A stretch of DNA of 64,000 bases from Actinernus sp. WN-2022. Lineage: Eukaryota > Cnidaria > Anthozoa > Actiniaria > Actinernidae. The notes beneath the pieces were generated by a model. That model did not search any database, was not told where the DNA came from, and saw only the letters and a list, made by a program, of their open reading frames with translations. This document shows positions 20,990 to 33,774 of this stretch, in pieces. The DNA lies in the NCBI GenBank assembly GCA_030867875.1, contig JAOWCC010001589.1, positions 148,959,745 through 149,023,744 of the forward strand, given 5' to 3'. The first letter of the stretch is position 1, and each line of letters opens with the position of its first letter. The position numbers and the translations under genes were made by a program.

Positions 20990-21930
20990 CTGTAGAGATA
21001 ATTAGCGAAGGGCTCCCTGTGGTCATGTGTGGGCTTCCTAGTCAGCTAGCTAATGTTGGTGTACATATCATGTGTCCTATCTTTAATGATGCTACACGAT
21101 GAAGAAATTTAGAGACGTTGGGGAAGCAAAGAAAAAAAGTGTCAATATCAAAACTAAAACAACCTCTGAGTTAATGTGCTACATGCCGGACCATTGAAGT
21201 AGCAAGAAACTGGCATATTTCCACGCCGCTTGCGGAGCTCGGTATGTAAGTTTATATGTACACAAATAGAAAACCACTCAAAGTTGTCAAAGAGGTGCTT
21301 AGTCAAGACATCAAAGATAAGATGGGAAGGAAAATATATCGAAAGCCGGAAAGGCGAGCATTTGCAAAGATAAGATTTATTAATGTTGTATTGTTTCAGC
21401 ACTTGCTTCAATTGACGCGTAATTTCGAAATACAGTATCGGTACTGAAAGACTTGGAATCGGAAATAAGTATCGGTACCGAAAGACTCGGAATCGGAAAT
21501 AAGTATCTGTGCTGAAAGAATGTATCAGTCTTTGATCTGTCAGATGACCTTCCAAATTGCTATTTTCAGTACTGCAGCCACCACCACAACCGATTAAACC
21601 TGATCGCTACGCGCTAGGAAAAGCCCATAAATCATATGTCTCAAAACTCTAGGAATGAGAAAAATGGGAAGAACAAGCCAGTTATTCTCTCCTGACCATG
21701 CGACGGTAAAAGAGTCCACACATTCACATCCTGGGCAGAGCCACCGTGAACAGAAACGCAGTAACTGCTTTGAATGCATGCTAGCAAAGCGGTCAACAAT
21801 GTGTGGGTCCCCATATGGAATCCAACTCCCGAAAATGTATAGGGTTAAGCATCCAATCATCAGTTTCGATTACACGTGACCAGTAGTGTGCACGACAATT
21901 GAGGTGACGTGGAATCCACCCAGGGAAGAG
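20990..21930. repeat. Array segment S2 (internally deleted)
   Basis: This is the second short segment. It carries the roughly 34-bp GGAATCGG duplication seen in S3 and lacks the 554 bp that S1 and S3 share. It ends at CAGGGAAGAG like S1, followed by U2. Confidence 0.8.
21594..21930 (-). pseudogene. DIRS-type pol tail, shortened (copy 2)
   Basis: This is the same coding tail as 7561-8074 (HIVDRFASMH, CPGCECVDSFTV, FLIPRVLRHMIYG). It is truncated downstream by the 554-bp deletion, so the frame then reads into unrelated sequence. Confidence 0.65.
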
Positions 21931-22056
21931 TAACTGTTTGACTATCATTTCAAAATACAGTAGAGTGATTTAAACAAACTTAACAGGGTATTATTAACAA
22001 GAAAATAATGTACACTATTAGACCGTAACTCCTGTTTTCTTTTGTTCCTGCAGCAA

Positions 22057-23512
22057 TTATAAACACTGACTATTATCACTGTTTGTATTGAAACAATGCC
22101 CACATTTATTGAAATCACTCTGCATGGACAAACCGTTACCATGTCTTATTCCTATACAGTTTAACTGTGAAATAGAACTGATATATAAGCACTCAACATA
22201 ACATAACAAAGTCATTTCTTCATAACAAAGTCGGCACTTCATGTTAATTGCTTCACGAAAAGTAGGTGTCATAACAACAAGTGGAAATTCAGCTGGATAG
22301 CGCTTCTTAGCGACTTTAAAAATATTTTTCATCCGGGCAGGAGAAAGAGCTGATTTGCTTTTTACAATTCCTTTGTACTTTCTAGAACCACCCGCTAAGC
22401 TAGACATACTTAGTTCTTTTTTATTGGAGGAGCCGTCCAGCAATTTACAAACAAAGGTGGTACAATTGTTTGAATTAGCAACAGCATAAGTTAGAAATTC
22501 CTTTGAAATTTGACCTCTATTTGGCATGCTAGCATTGATACCTGTGGGAAAACGTTCCTGGAGTTCTACGTTAGGTGACCTAACATCACTGGTAGCAGCA
22601 GCAAAATTTAGAAATTCCTTTGAAATCTGACCTATTTGGCATACTAGCATTGCCACCTGTGGGAAAACATTCGTGGAGTTCTACGTAAGGTGACATAACC
22701 TCATTGGTAGGCGCACTCGCAGCAATGGGCAGAATGGATGTAGACAGTGGTGTGAGTGGATCTACATCACTGGTAAACGGTGGATATCTCTGACGGTGTG
22801 GCATAACCTCACTGGTAGATGTACTTCTCCCAGCAATGGGTGTAGGCATTGGAATTACTGGCATACTTTGCATACTTTCGGACTCCGGTTTGATGCCCTT
22901 CGTCATTGCCCTTGCGTGAAGAAGGTGATTTCTTTCTTTCAATACAGCAAGCATCATGTTTTGGTTGGCCAATATCTTCTCCTGGGTGGCCTTTAATGTC
23001 TCCACCTGTTCGGTCAGCTCCATCTTTTCCAAGACTTCCTCTATATCATCATACTTAAAAACATAGGAAAAAAACCGCAATAATTGTTGAAGTTAAGGAT
23101 GCGTTCTTCCGAAAAAAGAATACAACGAAAACTAAAAGGTAAACAAAAATAAATACTCCCAAAAGTAGCGCTTACTTTCTAATTCCAGAACAGTGATATG
23201 TACACGATTTTGCTGTATTCTTTTTCGGAATACTGACCCTAAAAAACGCACCCTAAAAATATTTTTACAATATTCATGTTCACTGTAACTTGTGCAAATT
23301 TATCTTACCGCATCGTCTTCTTCGTCTGCTTCTAAATACGATAGTCTACGTTTTGCTACAATCGTGTCCGTACTGTTATAAGAGTCGACTGGTGATGGTG
23401 GACTGGTCTCTTCGATGCTTGTCGTCATCTTTTTCTGGGCCATTTTCCAGTACCATTGTTGGCCGGTCATGAACACAATCTGTCTCTTCTCCTTCATACT
23501 CTTCTCCTTCAT
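22057..23512 (-). pseudogene. Coiled-coil / possible BEN-like gene (copy 2)
   Basis: The exon structure matches copy 1, with exon 1 ending at a GTAAG donor near 23309 and exon 2 starting at 23053. The last 199 codons (22057-22656) are one open frame here, covering the second NASMPNR repeat, the LSMSSLAGGSRKYKG linker and the KKRYPAEFP...AINMKCR block that I tentatively relate to BEN domains. The two-base loss in the first protein repeat is shared with copy 1, so the join between the coiled-coil half and the C-terminal half is still broken. Confidence 0.45.
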
Positions 23513-23768
23513 ACTCTTCTCTCACATACTCATACTCAACAACCAAGTCATTTTCAAGTGTGACCTATAAATTAATTCATACTCTTCTCTCACATACTCA
23601 TACTCAACAACCAAGTCATTTTCAAGTGTGACCTATAAATTAATGTAAAATGTAAACAACAACGGTTTTGAAAGCGTTCACTTCCCGTTCGTTAAAGTTT
23701 TTTGGCGCCTGTTTAAATGGATTTTCGTGAAGGACGCTGAGCTATATACGACACACATATATAAAATT

Positions 23769-24119
23769 AATTACTTCTACACTATTAACCACAGACTGCC
23801 GTTGTTTGGGACAAATAGTTTATTGAGCAACCTAGTCGATAAACTGGTTGAGAGGCGGGTTTGGGCGGGAGGGTAAACTAACAAACCGGCGTGGCACGAC
23901 TGGTCGTTGGCTGAGCGAGAGAGAGAGCAATCTGAGACCATTCGTGCACGGAGCAGTTAGTTTAGCCTAGCCCCAGACATGTGTCTCTCATTACGGTAAT
24001 TAACAATCATCACTGCACGTCATCATTGAACAATTACTTCTACACTATTAACCACAGACTGCCGTTGTTTGGGACAAATAGTTTATTGAGCAACCTAGTC
24101 GATAAACTGGTTGAGAGGC
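23769..24119. repeat. Ngaro B-A-B split-repeat block (element 2)
   Basis: B (23769-23856), a 16-bp spacer rich in G, A (23873-24031) and B (24032-24119). This matches 9942-10292. Confidence 0.85.
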
Positions 24120-24222
24120 CAAAAGTTGGAGCCCAAACATGCGGTAGATTGTGGTTTGAAGTATAGAGGGTAAATGTAAAAGTCGGTCAGAGGAAACGCA
24201 TCGTAACGTATAGTGACGAAGA

Positions 24223-25248
24223 TCACCTAACGCGAGAAAGATATGCCGCCATGTGGCTGGCTGCTGCTTGTTTTTGAACATCGGACATGTCTAAATAAAC
24301 CAAATAAGCGTCACTTTGCCAATCGCCTTGAACCTTAATGAGCTCGGACGGAACCCGCGCTTCAAATGCAAAAGAGGCGCCGCCGCGTCGAAAACTATGC
24401 GCGGAATACTGTGAAGCGTCAAGTCCCTTGATTTTAAAAAGTTTAGAAATAAAGGCACTGAACTGAGAATACGTAATAGGCTGGAACGAATTGGCGGATT
24501 TAACCGAAAATAGTGGGGCATGCCGTGGCAAATCATTAATGTGCAAATGATTTACAAGCGCTGCCAAGGGACACAAACAGTCTCCTGGCACGCGTGGCAG
24601 AGGTAATGTAAGAAGGCGTTCCCGAAACTGGATAGTTTTGGTTTCGCGCACTGTAAGGAATGCGAAATCTGAGTCAAAACGGAGATCTGAGTGCAACAAT
24701 AGCTTAGGATTTGTGACGGAAGTCTTGTCAGCTACCAAATTGGATTTGCGGAGAAACGAAAAGAAAGCGACTAAAAAGAGTGCCCACATTGCTGCTTGAA
24801 GTGGATTACATAGATCAAATAAAGGGAAAATATCGCGAAGCAAGAGCGGTGTAATAGGGGCCTTGCGTTCTGTAGCGGTTCCCAAATGCAGCTTAGTGCC
24901 TTTGAGTAATAATGTGAAACGATAATCGTGATCCCAAGTTAACTGGTGGCCTAGTAACTTATGCATGTGTTTTATGCTGCTGATGTGATTCAAAATAGTA
25001 CCATATGCCCGTCTGCACGCGACGAGGTGCGCTACGTATCTGGTTATTAACTGGACCGAGACAGGAAAGGGGGCTGATGAAATGGCCTCGCAGCATGCGC
25101 AGTATATCTTAATATGGGAGTTAAGATTATTTTTGCTTGACTCGGCATAAGCAGTACTGATAAGCGACCGTCCCAGTTCGTCAAGGTCATGGACATTGAG
25201 GCTTGAGCGTGGTGTCAGATCTGTGAACAAATAAAATTGAAGAACCAT
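24223..25248 (-). CDS. Ngaro tyrosine recombinase (copy 2)
   Basis: 341 codons, identical in protein sequence to the copy at 10396-11421, with LRKSNL, HSFRRGG and the Y in LVYLD all present. It is the only uninterrupted Ngaro gene, so strand-exchange activity could persist even though RT cannot be made in one piece. Confidence 0.88.
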   Translation of the reverse strand: MVLQFYLFTDLTPRSSLNVHDLDELGRSLISTAYAESSKNNLNSHIKIYCACCEAISSAPFPVSVQLITRYVAHLVACRRAYGTILNHISSIKHMHKLLGHQLTWDHDYRFTLLLKGTKLHLGTATERKAPITPLLLRDIFPLFDLCNPLQAAMWALFLVAFFSFLRKSNLVADKTSVTNPKLLLHSDLRFDSDFAFLTVRETKTIQFRERLLTLPLPRVPGDCLCPLAALVNHLHINDLPRHAPLFSVKSANSFQPITYSQFSAFISKLFKIKGLDASQYSAHSFRRGGASFAFEARVPSELIKVQGDWQSDAYLVYLDMSDVQKQAAASHMAAYLSRVR

Positions 25249-25265
25249 TGGTTCGTAAATTTAAC

Positions 25266-27002
25266 CTAAATAACTTCGAATGTTAAGTCTGCGTTGTCCA
25301 CGGAAATCATAACATAAGGGACTGCCCTGTCACGCGTTAATTCGCGAAACTTCAGGGGGAAAGATGGGTGGGAGTCCCATCGACTGAGACAATCCGACAA
25401 TTCGTTGTGGATCCCCGGAATATGCATCACGAGTAGTTCCAGATCAAATTTGGCTGCAGAGAACCAAAGTTGTCGCAGACATTGCTGCATGAATTCATCT
25501 TTAGTGCGGCCAGAATTTACAACTGTAACTGCCGCTTCGTTATCGCATGATAACTGAAATCTGAGCCCTCTTAGCTGAGGAGCCCATTTCTTCACTGCCA
25601 TTACAAGCACGTAGAGTTCCAACGCATTAATATGTAACCTTTTCTCAGCTATATAGGAGGGGAGAGCAAACGAAACGCATTGATCGCGGCAAGTTGCACC
25701 GCCTCGTTGTAGAGACGCGTCGGTCGTGAACATGATGTCCCTAAAGTCACAAGCCTGTAATTTGATGATAGACGTCCCGTTAAACTGTGGCAGAAACTTG
25801 ATCCACCACGCAATGTCAGCACGTAACTCATTAGAAATCGAAAAAGGAGTGCTCTTGTCCGGAAGGGATCGAAGACAATTAAGCATGCGAGACATGAAAA
25901 TTCTTCCAGGGCGAACGCATGCAGTAATAAAGGAGAGTTTCCCTAGTAATGATTGCAGTTGTCTCTTGTTGAAAGATAACACATTGAGCCAGTGAGATAA
26001 TTCATGTTTTAACTCTCCAACCCTATCGGGTGGGACTTGCAATGACATTTGTTCGGTGTCAACCAGAATACCCATACATAACATTCGAGTGGAAGGAGAC
26101 CAATCTTTTTCAGGGGAAGATTGCAAACCGAGTTCGTCGAATAGAGATTGTAAACGAGTAAAAGCCACCTGAGCGATACATGGAGATTCGGCGCCATAAA
26201 AATCGTCAAGGTACACATCTGCAGTAAATCCAGCCTGCGTAAACATATAGATGACTGCTTGTGTAGTTCGCTAGCAAATAAGCGCCGATGACCTCAATCC
26301 GAAGGGGCAGCGAATGTCAAAGTACAGAGCTCCGTCCCACTGAAAACCCAAATAACAGTAATCCTTTGGGTCTACCGGGAACTGACGGTAGGCTCGCTGC
26401 AGGTCTTTTTTATAAATATGACATCCCTGACCCTTCCGTAAAATAAACTCACAAAGCCGGTCGATTCCCGGTAGCCGTAGTTGAAATTCACTGTCTAAGT
26501 ATTTAGATTTTGAAATGCCGTCGTTTACGGAGGCCGATTTCGGGAAGCTCAAGTCCATCACGACCCGGCGTTTTGTCGAACCACGTTTGGGTACTGTCTG
26601 AAGCGGGGAAAAGATGAGCGGCTGGTGTAAAGGATTTGTAAGGAAAGTACCCGCAATTGCTCCAAAACCCATTTCCGTCTCTAAATAGTGGTCCACGTGC
26701 TCTCTATATTCTCGAGCCGACTTGTGATTTGCCTGAGATGATTTAGGGTTAACAGCAGAACTGTAGTTAATGGGCCATCCGTAAGCAAGGAATTCTGCCA
26801 CGATTCGATCTGAATAGTCCTGGAGGTACGCCCCCCAAACCGGGATGTGCAATTGAGTAGACACGCGGATTCGGGCCCCAAAGGCATTCGGTAATGGGGA
26901 CTGGCATGCTAGCAAATGCGCTATCACTGCAGAAACAGAAAATGAATTACAAGGCGTGCTGCCCGTGTCCGTGTTCGTGTCCATGTCCGAGTCGGTGGTC
27001 AT
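25266..27002 (-). pseudogene. Ngaro reverse transcriptase-RNase H, TAG-interrupted (copy 2)
   Basis: One frame except for TAG at 26271-26273 between SSALIC and RTTQAV. The palm YLDD and the RNase H acidic residues are as in copy 1. The shared stop shows a common origin. Confidence 0.85.
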
Positions 27003-27044
27003 TCCGGGATTGATTACTCGCCGTGTATCACATATTGCAGATAG

Positions 27045-27878
27045 TCACTGCCCCGGAATTGGCATACGCCGTTTTGGGCACTGAAGCATCGGGTGTTCAG
27101 TGGATTTACATACACGGCAAACATGCTGCGGGGCGTAAGTGGCGTCTGATGAAACACAAGAGCATGAGCCAGTATAGTTCCAGGTCTGACAACCTTTGGC
27201 TGGGTCAGTTGATTTGAATGAAGGCGACGATGATTGCTGAGTCCGCTGGAATGAAGATGATGATTTAGATTGGTGACTGCGTAAGTCCGAGTGTTTGAAG
27301 AAAGTAGTAGACATTTCGCGCATGTCGTTATCATCATCCCAGTCGAGGCGGTGCAACTCCACGAGTCTTGCGATATGCCCATAAAAACTGCGCACGCTCG
27401 CCCAGGAGTAATCGATGGCCTTGACCATCAATAACTCCAGAAGCGAGTGCATCTGGTTCCTACGGACATCCTCGTATTTTCGTATCATTGCCAAAAAACC
27501 CGCGACGAACTCGGAGAGTTCTAGCTTGGAATACTCACTTTTGCCGGAGGATCCAGGAACAAAATCTTGCGGCCAGTCTATTGACCGCTTTTTGGTTGTT
27601 TCGGTGGCAGAAGAAGCTTGATCTGAAGAGGGCGTTACCGCAGAGCGTTTCAACCGCATAACCTCCAGCTCTAGTGCAAGTTTTTCCTTTTGTAGCTTGA
27701 CCAACTCAAGTTCTTTGGTAATATCAACTGCGACTTGGGAGGAAACCTCTGCTGCTCCGCTAGGCGGTGGAAGCTCCTCTAGATCCAATTACATGAACTG
27801 ACTGAACAGATCTTGCTCTGTCTCTGAGGATTTGGTAGTCCGGCGTCTAGCTCCGCTACGGGTTGCTTGTTGAGACAT
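27045..27878 (-). pseudogene. Ngaro gag-like protein with in-frame TAA (copy 2)
   Basis: ATG at 27878, TAA at 27789-27791, then 247 open codons with the coiled coil and the C-terminal Cys/His cluster. Identical to the copy at 13218-14051. Confidence 0.75.
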
Positions 27879-28003
27879 CAGTGATACGCGATAATAGAGA
27901 GAGTGGGAGTCGTCGCTAGAGTGTGACACAAAAGTCGAGAGGGCGAACGGTCCCGATTGCGAATGAGACTGCTAGATAAAGGTAGAGAGAGGAGTAAACT
28001 CCA

Positions 28004-28162
28004 GTAAACTAACAAACCGGCGTGGCACGACTGGTCGTTGGCTGAGCGAGAGAGAAAGCAATCTGAGACCGTTCGTGCACGGAGCAGTTAGTTTAGCCTA
28101 GCCCCAGACATGTGTCTCTCATTACGGTAATTAACAATCATCACTGCACGTAATCATTGAAC
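28004..28162. repeat. Ngaro split repeat A, 5' copy (element 2)
   Basis: 159 bp, matching 23873-24031 and the two A repeats of element 1. Confidence 0.85.
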
Positions 28163-28649
28163 GATTAAATTCTTAATTCAACTAAGATAAATAGAAATAT
28201 TTAGAAAAGTAGCATTACAAAGATAATTACAATAGCAGTATATGAAAAAATAGATTCAGATAATGAAGCGTGCGGTGGTTAGAGGAGCAATGAGCTTTCG
28301 AGCTAACCACCGCCACATGATCATGAAAAGTTGAAAAAAATAGTTATATCGGGTGTCAAGGCTACGAAAATTTTTTTTTGCAGGGATTATAGCATGATAG
28401 TCGGAGCAGAGTGAAAAACAGTAATGACAACAGAAATTCAATAATTAGTTGCTAAAAAACATAAAGTTAGACCTGTGACTTGAGAAGAAATATTTTGTAG
28501 CGCCTTTTAAACTGTAGATAGCCTAAGTTTTTTATATCAACAGAAATATCTTCCGATATTTTAGAGAGAGAGAATTTAAATGTATGCATACCATAGTTAG
28601 TTCTTACTTTGGGGGTATTGTAAGAATGTACATCAGATGCCCTTTTCAG
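28163..28649 (-). mobile_element. LINE 3' end fragment (copy 2)
   Basis: Duplicate of 14336-14822, with the HSYNTP tail and AT-rich 3' UTR. Confidence 0.55.
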
Positions 28650-28823
28650 ATGCCCGTAGACTGCGTTTGGTTTATTACGATTAACGGTACTCAGTTTTCG
28701 CGATTAAACGGTACATTACGGTCATTACAATGAGAAGGTAAGTGCATTGATTCGTATTGCTATGCTTGAGAATTAATATATACAATATTCAGGAAAGCAT
28801 AACCACTTTAGTCAGAGCTACAT

Positions 28824-29053
28824 AAAGACCTAGAAGCTCAGTGATTGAGGTTTGCTATTTTATTTTCAGCTTAAGTTTATGCTTGTTGTTATCCTTGCTG
28901 AGGCAAATCAGTGTTATTAACGCGATATTTGTTTCGGTGGAGTGCTATAGCGCATACATTGTACTAAAGGATAGAATTGATAAGCAAGCATTCATTTGAT
29001 CTCCAATTAAATACCATAAACAGTATTAAATCACTGAGCTTCTATAGGTCTTT
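28824..29053. mobile_element. MITE-like element (copy 2)
   Basis: Duplicate of 14998-15227 with the same AAAGACCTA..GAAGCTCAG inverted ends. Confidence 0.55.
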
Positions 29054-29181
29054 TTTTTTTTTAAACTCTGAAGTCTGGAGTAAAAAAGTGTCTGAATTAT
29101 GATAGCCCTCCGCTCGGCCATCGTAAACTAGTGAGGATTTAAAAAGAATTGTAACTGATATCTTACAATAAAGAGATTGCC

Positions 29182-30048
29182 CTAGGGATAAAAGAGCGTG
29201 TATGTCTTTTTAGTAGCAGAAGCAACAGGGGGCCGGCCTTTCCTAGATCTAATAAAAGTCACGGGCTGAGGGATGGACTCGTTGCAATGGTTTGTGAAGT
29301 CACTTTGGATCTGTCCTTTCGTATTCCCGTATATAAGTAAACCTTCCAGCTTTGCTTTAGTGACGGTAAGAAGGCACGACAATATAATTATACTCAGCCT
29401 TTGGGATTAACTTTGTTCTGTAAATTAATGGCAAAAAGGAAGAAAAGTAAATTACTGAAGCAGTCATTTTCTTTGACGGTCCCCTTCACAGCTGCCTCAT
29501 TTGCGTCGCTGTAGCAAATACAGTCGCCTTTCTGTAGATGCTTTGGATGCTTTCTATTTGGGAAGTGCCTCTGTAAAATAGGGTGCTTTCTATCCAATGG
29601 TCGTTCCATCAAAGGTAACCTTACTATGGATATGGGAAGCGTAGAATTGAAAGCTTTTGAGTACCCAGCCCATTTTTGGATGCTTTCTATTTGGGAAGTG
29701 CCTCTGTAAAATAGGGTGCTTTCTATCCAATGGTCGTTCCATCAAAGGTAACCTTACTATGGATATGGGAAGCGTAGAATTGAAAGCTTTTGAGTACCCA
29801 GCCCATTTTATATTGACTGTTTGCAATTGAGGGTCAAATTGTCGGACACTAGCGTTAAGCCACTGCCCAAGAACGAATGGAATGCTTGTACTTGATCTCT
29901 TTGCTTTAATGACTTGAGTTCCTGTCATGATGCAATAAAAATAATTAGTAATGAGAAAACAAAACAATTTTTTTTTTTATAACTTTAAGTAACGATTCTT
30001 ACCTGGATATTTTCCATTGCACCTTGCTAGAAATAGTGTTTTGCTCGT
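29182..30048 (-). pseudogene. Multi-exon gene fragment of unknown family (copy 2)
   Basis: Duplicate of 15356-16206. Here the 133-bp tandem duplication keeps one frame, so the block from 29967 to 29590 reads as 125 codons. It runs through QWLNASVRQFD, WAGYSKAFNS and MERPLDRKHPILQRHF, then into a frame-shifted second copy. The upstream mini-exon (about 30003-30048) again joins as CNGKYPG|TQ. A T-rich insertion (about 29966-29982) lies in the intron and is absent from copy 1. Confidence 0.4.
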
Positions 30049-30264
30049 CTAGTGTTCAGTAAATGTTGCTCGGTTGTATATCGGTGTCGTGCAATACTGG
30101 CAAACAAACTATTGACCAAGGGAAATTGTTGCCCAAGGAGGGAGGTCAACCCGAATACTGTTTTTTTTATTAACTAAAGCCTTCGATCACTCAGATAACA
30201 ACTGGCACGGAACCGGCAATAGTAGGCCATGTTACCAACACACGAAACAATGAAACGACACTGA

Positions 30265-31238
30265 ATTCGAGGATAATATTCTCGAAACACCAAAACAAGA
30301 AATTATGCATCAAATTTTGTTTAATTAACCGGAAAACGGACTGAGACCTTTAGTTAGCGTGTTATAAAGCTGGCATATAATTATAGGCCGTATACTTATC
30401 AACATTCCAATCATGAACAGGACATGTCACCGATTAAACCATGGTTCATGGTTTATCAGAGAACTAGAGACTACTACAAAGTATATTTTAATACTACAAA
30501 ATATCCTGAAATAAGAGATTCTGAACAGAGAATAACCCAATCTTATGCAAAGAAAAATAGTTATGTAATGCTCGATATCATGTTTATTTAACTGCATCAT
30601 CCCTTGTTGTCTAGTTGTGTGTCGTGTTATTTTCTTGATTTGAACTGATCACAGCATGCATGCATATATGCCAGTGCAGTAGCTTCAGCGTATATCACGC
30701 TAAATAACCCTTTGATGATGTTGTCGTGACTTAATTAATGCACGCAAAGTCTCTATTGGAGATCCTTTTTAAAATTTGACATTTCGAGACTCATGTCTTT
30801 TCCAAGTACTATTCGCCATCCATAGCCTCCTCCGCAGGCACCTTGGTGTAAAAAGAAAAAAAGAAAAAAACAATACTAAAACCGGGCTTGGGATTTAAAG
30901 ACAAGATGAAAGGCTGATTGTACGGTACTGGGTATATATATAATTACTACCGATATTTCGGTTGGCACGGCCAACCTTCCTCAGGGTACACAAGTTCCTG
31001 CACTTCGTCCGAATTGGTCCTTGCATTCAGTACATTACTTGGGATTTACTCTGCGTGCACCTACGTACATGTCACGTTAGTATAAAGCAAAGCCGAATAA
31101 ATGGTATGTCTGTCATCAAAATAAACATACTGCAACAGATTCGCGTGTTTTTAACTTACGGTGATTTAACCAAGGGACATTTATAATTTATTTCGATTGT
31201 ATTCTTGTTTTCGTGTTTCGAGAATATTATCCTCGAAT
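30265..31238. mobile_element. TIR element with palindromic ends (copy 2)
   Basis: Duplicate of 16423-17392, with the same inverted ATTCGAGGATAATATTCTCG arms. It carries scattered substitutions and small indels. Confidence 0.45.
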
Positions 31239-31489
31239 CGTTTTTAGTACAATGTAACACCGTACCTGCAATGGAGGAAAGGTGTGCCAACGTTTCTAAT
31301 GTCAGGTCGATCTTTATCACATTTCTACACAAAATTTACTCGCATGCATTCGATCACTGCATTTATGCCGATGGTGCTATTTTGCGCCCTCATGTTTCAT
31401 TGTTTCACAGCGAAATATCGCATACGTTCCTTGTAATAATCTAGAGCTTGGGCCGCGCGCCTGTGCTTCTGGGAGTACTAATTTACAGA

Positions 31490-33774
31490 CTATGATACAG
31501 AAAATGTGCATACCCTATGCAAAAGTGACAACGGAAATAACTTCACCGCTCTAATTGGTGAACTATTACAGTGCACACATGAAGCGCTACTGCATTTTGT
31601 GAATTCTAGCATGTAGGTTTTTCTGGTGCAATGTTTAATTAGAAACTCAAATTCTTTCTGAATTTCAATCAACTGAGGATTACTCTTTAATGCCCGTGCA
31701 CTACTAGAGGAAAAAGATTTTACGAGCTCGTGTTTAGCTTCATTCAGAGAAATTGCGTGACATGGAACACTAATAACTCTAATGGGAAAAGAGTCGTAGT
31801 GTTGGCCGTGCCAATATTTCTTGCATGTTTCGATAGCATTATCTAAACAGTCTCCTTTTTGTTTTCTTTGCTCTTCCTCAGACAAGTTCCCGTGTTCCCA
31901 AGGTGATAATATCAAAACATCTAGATTTAAATTCTTCCACAGCCTGCAAAAATGTATTAAATTGGGAGTACATTTTGTACTCCAGTCGGGGCCACCATCA
32001 CAAATAATTGTTACTGCGCCTTTGCTTAATTGTGAATTTTGCCTTAGCATTTCTTCAAGGTGATCAACGTGAATAGCGCTTGTACTGTTATGGAACATGG
32101 AGGCAAACAGATACACTGTACCTTGGCATTCTACAAATATCAGAAATTAATTACCTACATATTGCTCTATTTATGCATGATTATATTAATAATCAGTTAC
32201 CTCAAGCCTTTCAAAATTATGCAAAACCAGCCTCCAACATACATAACTATAATACTAGACATGCTTCAAAGAACCTCTTTGTCTTACCAGCCTCAACAAA
32301 TTATGTTTTTTTTTCTATTAAATCAACTGGTATTAAACTCTGGAATAATTTACCAACTAGCACAAGAGATCTCAAACGCTCAAAATTTAAAAGTCGCATA
32401 AAAAATAACTGTTTAATGGCCTACGTGTAAATTTTACCTCCTTTCACTTCACTTTACTTGTGATGAAATGATGATTAATGAGATGATACAGCTTAATGTA
32501 CATTTCTTAGTTGTTATTGTATTTTTTTTACCATACATTAACAATCCTTAACTTCTTTTCAATTAATTTATTTTATTTTATTTACTATATGACTATGATT
32601 ACTTGGATTTATAGGCAAAGGCAGATCACACTACACATATTTATTTCACTTAATGGGGAGTTGACTTAGAAAACTTTTAGTTCCTTCAACTTCCCTGCGC
32701 CCTTTCCTATTATATATTTTCTTCTTTCCCCTTCCCCCCCCCCCCATATCTATTATCATAATTATTAAGTGTATGTCTGTAAACTACCCAAATGTAAAGT
32801 AACGAGTGTGAAATAAAGAAAGATTGACCGAGGCCACTTAATTCTCTACCTTCCAAGCTCGTCCAGGTACGTGTTATCGTTATTGCTAGAGTGATTCGAA
32901 ATGCCTGAAAGTAAAGGTGGTAGTGAGGAAGAACGACTTGTGTGACTATTGGATATGCATGCGCGTTTCGGAGAGAAACTCCGAGACCTACGATTTTTTG
33001 ACTTCAGTAATATGTAACAGCGTGGAGAAGCTTGGCTCCGCTATATGGAAAATCATGGTCTGCATAATTTGGTTGGTCATCAGTCATAAACAAATTACCT
33101 ATGCTATAGTACCTACTGACAGCAAAAGTACCAACATTTACTTTGTTTTTATCGTCTGCAGATATTGCTACAGTTTCGTTCACAAACATTTCTGACAACT
33201 CACTCACTAAGTTTACTTGAGCACAGGTGAAATGAAAGTCCTTGTGATGTCTTATCACCAAGTCATTTTGCCGATACAAGTCCCTTGTATCTTTTGGGAG
33301 CGTTTCTATTCCTCTGTGGCGGTAAAAGAAGTCGACGAATGGTTGACGTAGATATAGCTGGAAGGTCTGGGATTCTCTGCAAGACATGCTTACGTATCTG
33401 ATCACTGACGCCGTGGCAGAACATAGTATCTTCTCGTCGGCGGTCATGTGCTGCTGCTGAGTGCTGAATTCTCGTACTATGTTGACAATCTGGGGAAATC
33501 TCCTAGTCATAGGTGGTCTTCCACATGGATTGGCAACTCCTGGTGAATTAAAATAAACTAGTAATTTATGATACGTGTTAAAATAATTTAGCTAGACAAA
33601 TTTCAAAGCAAAGTAATATGACTACTAACCTGCTGCTGTAGCTGTCTCGTCCTCAAGTGGTTCATCATCACCAGAAGATTCAAACATCCAGCAGTCACCG
33701 TCACTATAATTATCTCTCTCGGTTTGAGGTAAATCTTCCTCTGAACTAGAAGCAAACATCCAGGTATCGTCCAT
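31490..33774 (-). CDS. DGGPD transposase-like multi-exon gene (copy 2, more intact)
   Basis: Exon 1 is 33630-33774 (MDDTWMFASSSEED), exon 2 is 33004-33539, and a downstream exon is 31490-32116. The last is open for 208 codons and continues past the point where copy 1 is frameshifted, adding FLIKHCTRKTYMLEFTKC and CVHCNSSPIRAVK with a CxxC-like Cys pair. The GTG at the exon edge is not a start: the acceptor is GGTACAG just upstream. Exon 2's 3' end and any exon between 32116 and 33004 are uncertain, because a LINE occupies 32133-32823. No NPIEH-type catalytic Glu box is visible. It could be a domesticated or decaying transposase relative. Confidence 0.45.
32133..32823 (+). mobile_element. LINE 3' fragment in the DGGPD gene (copy 2)
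   Basis: Duplicate of 18262-18950, with a slightly longer C-run near 32737 and the same GTGTGAAATAAAGAAAG end. Confidence 0.65.

Larger units (their letters stand above)
23769..28162 (-). mobile_element. Ngaro-type retrotransposon (copy 2)
   Basis: It has the same layout as copy 1: B 23769-23856, A 23873-24031, B 24032-24119, ORFs, A 28004-28162. The distance between the outer B and outer A starts is 4235 bp in both copies. Identical position and length inside U show it was duplicated with the array rather than inserted twice. Confidence 0.85.

Noticed and set aside
21154..21555. 133-codon minus ORF in the S segments (also 6775-7032 and 34898-35299)
   Set aside because: The frame crosses the GGAATCGG motif cluster (FRFRVFRYRYLF) and shows no family motif; length varies with the motif duplication.
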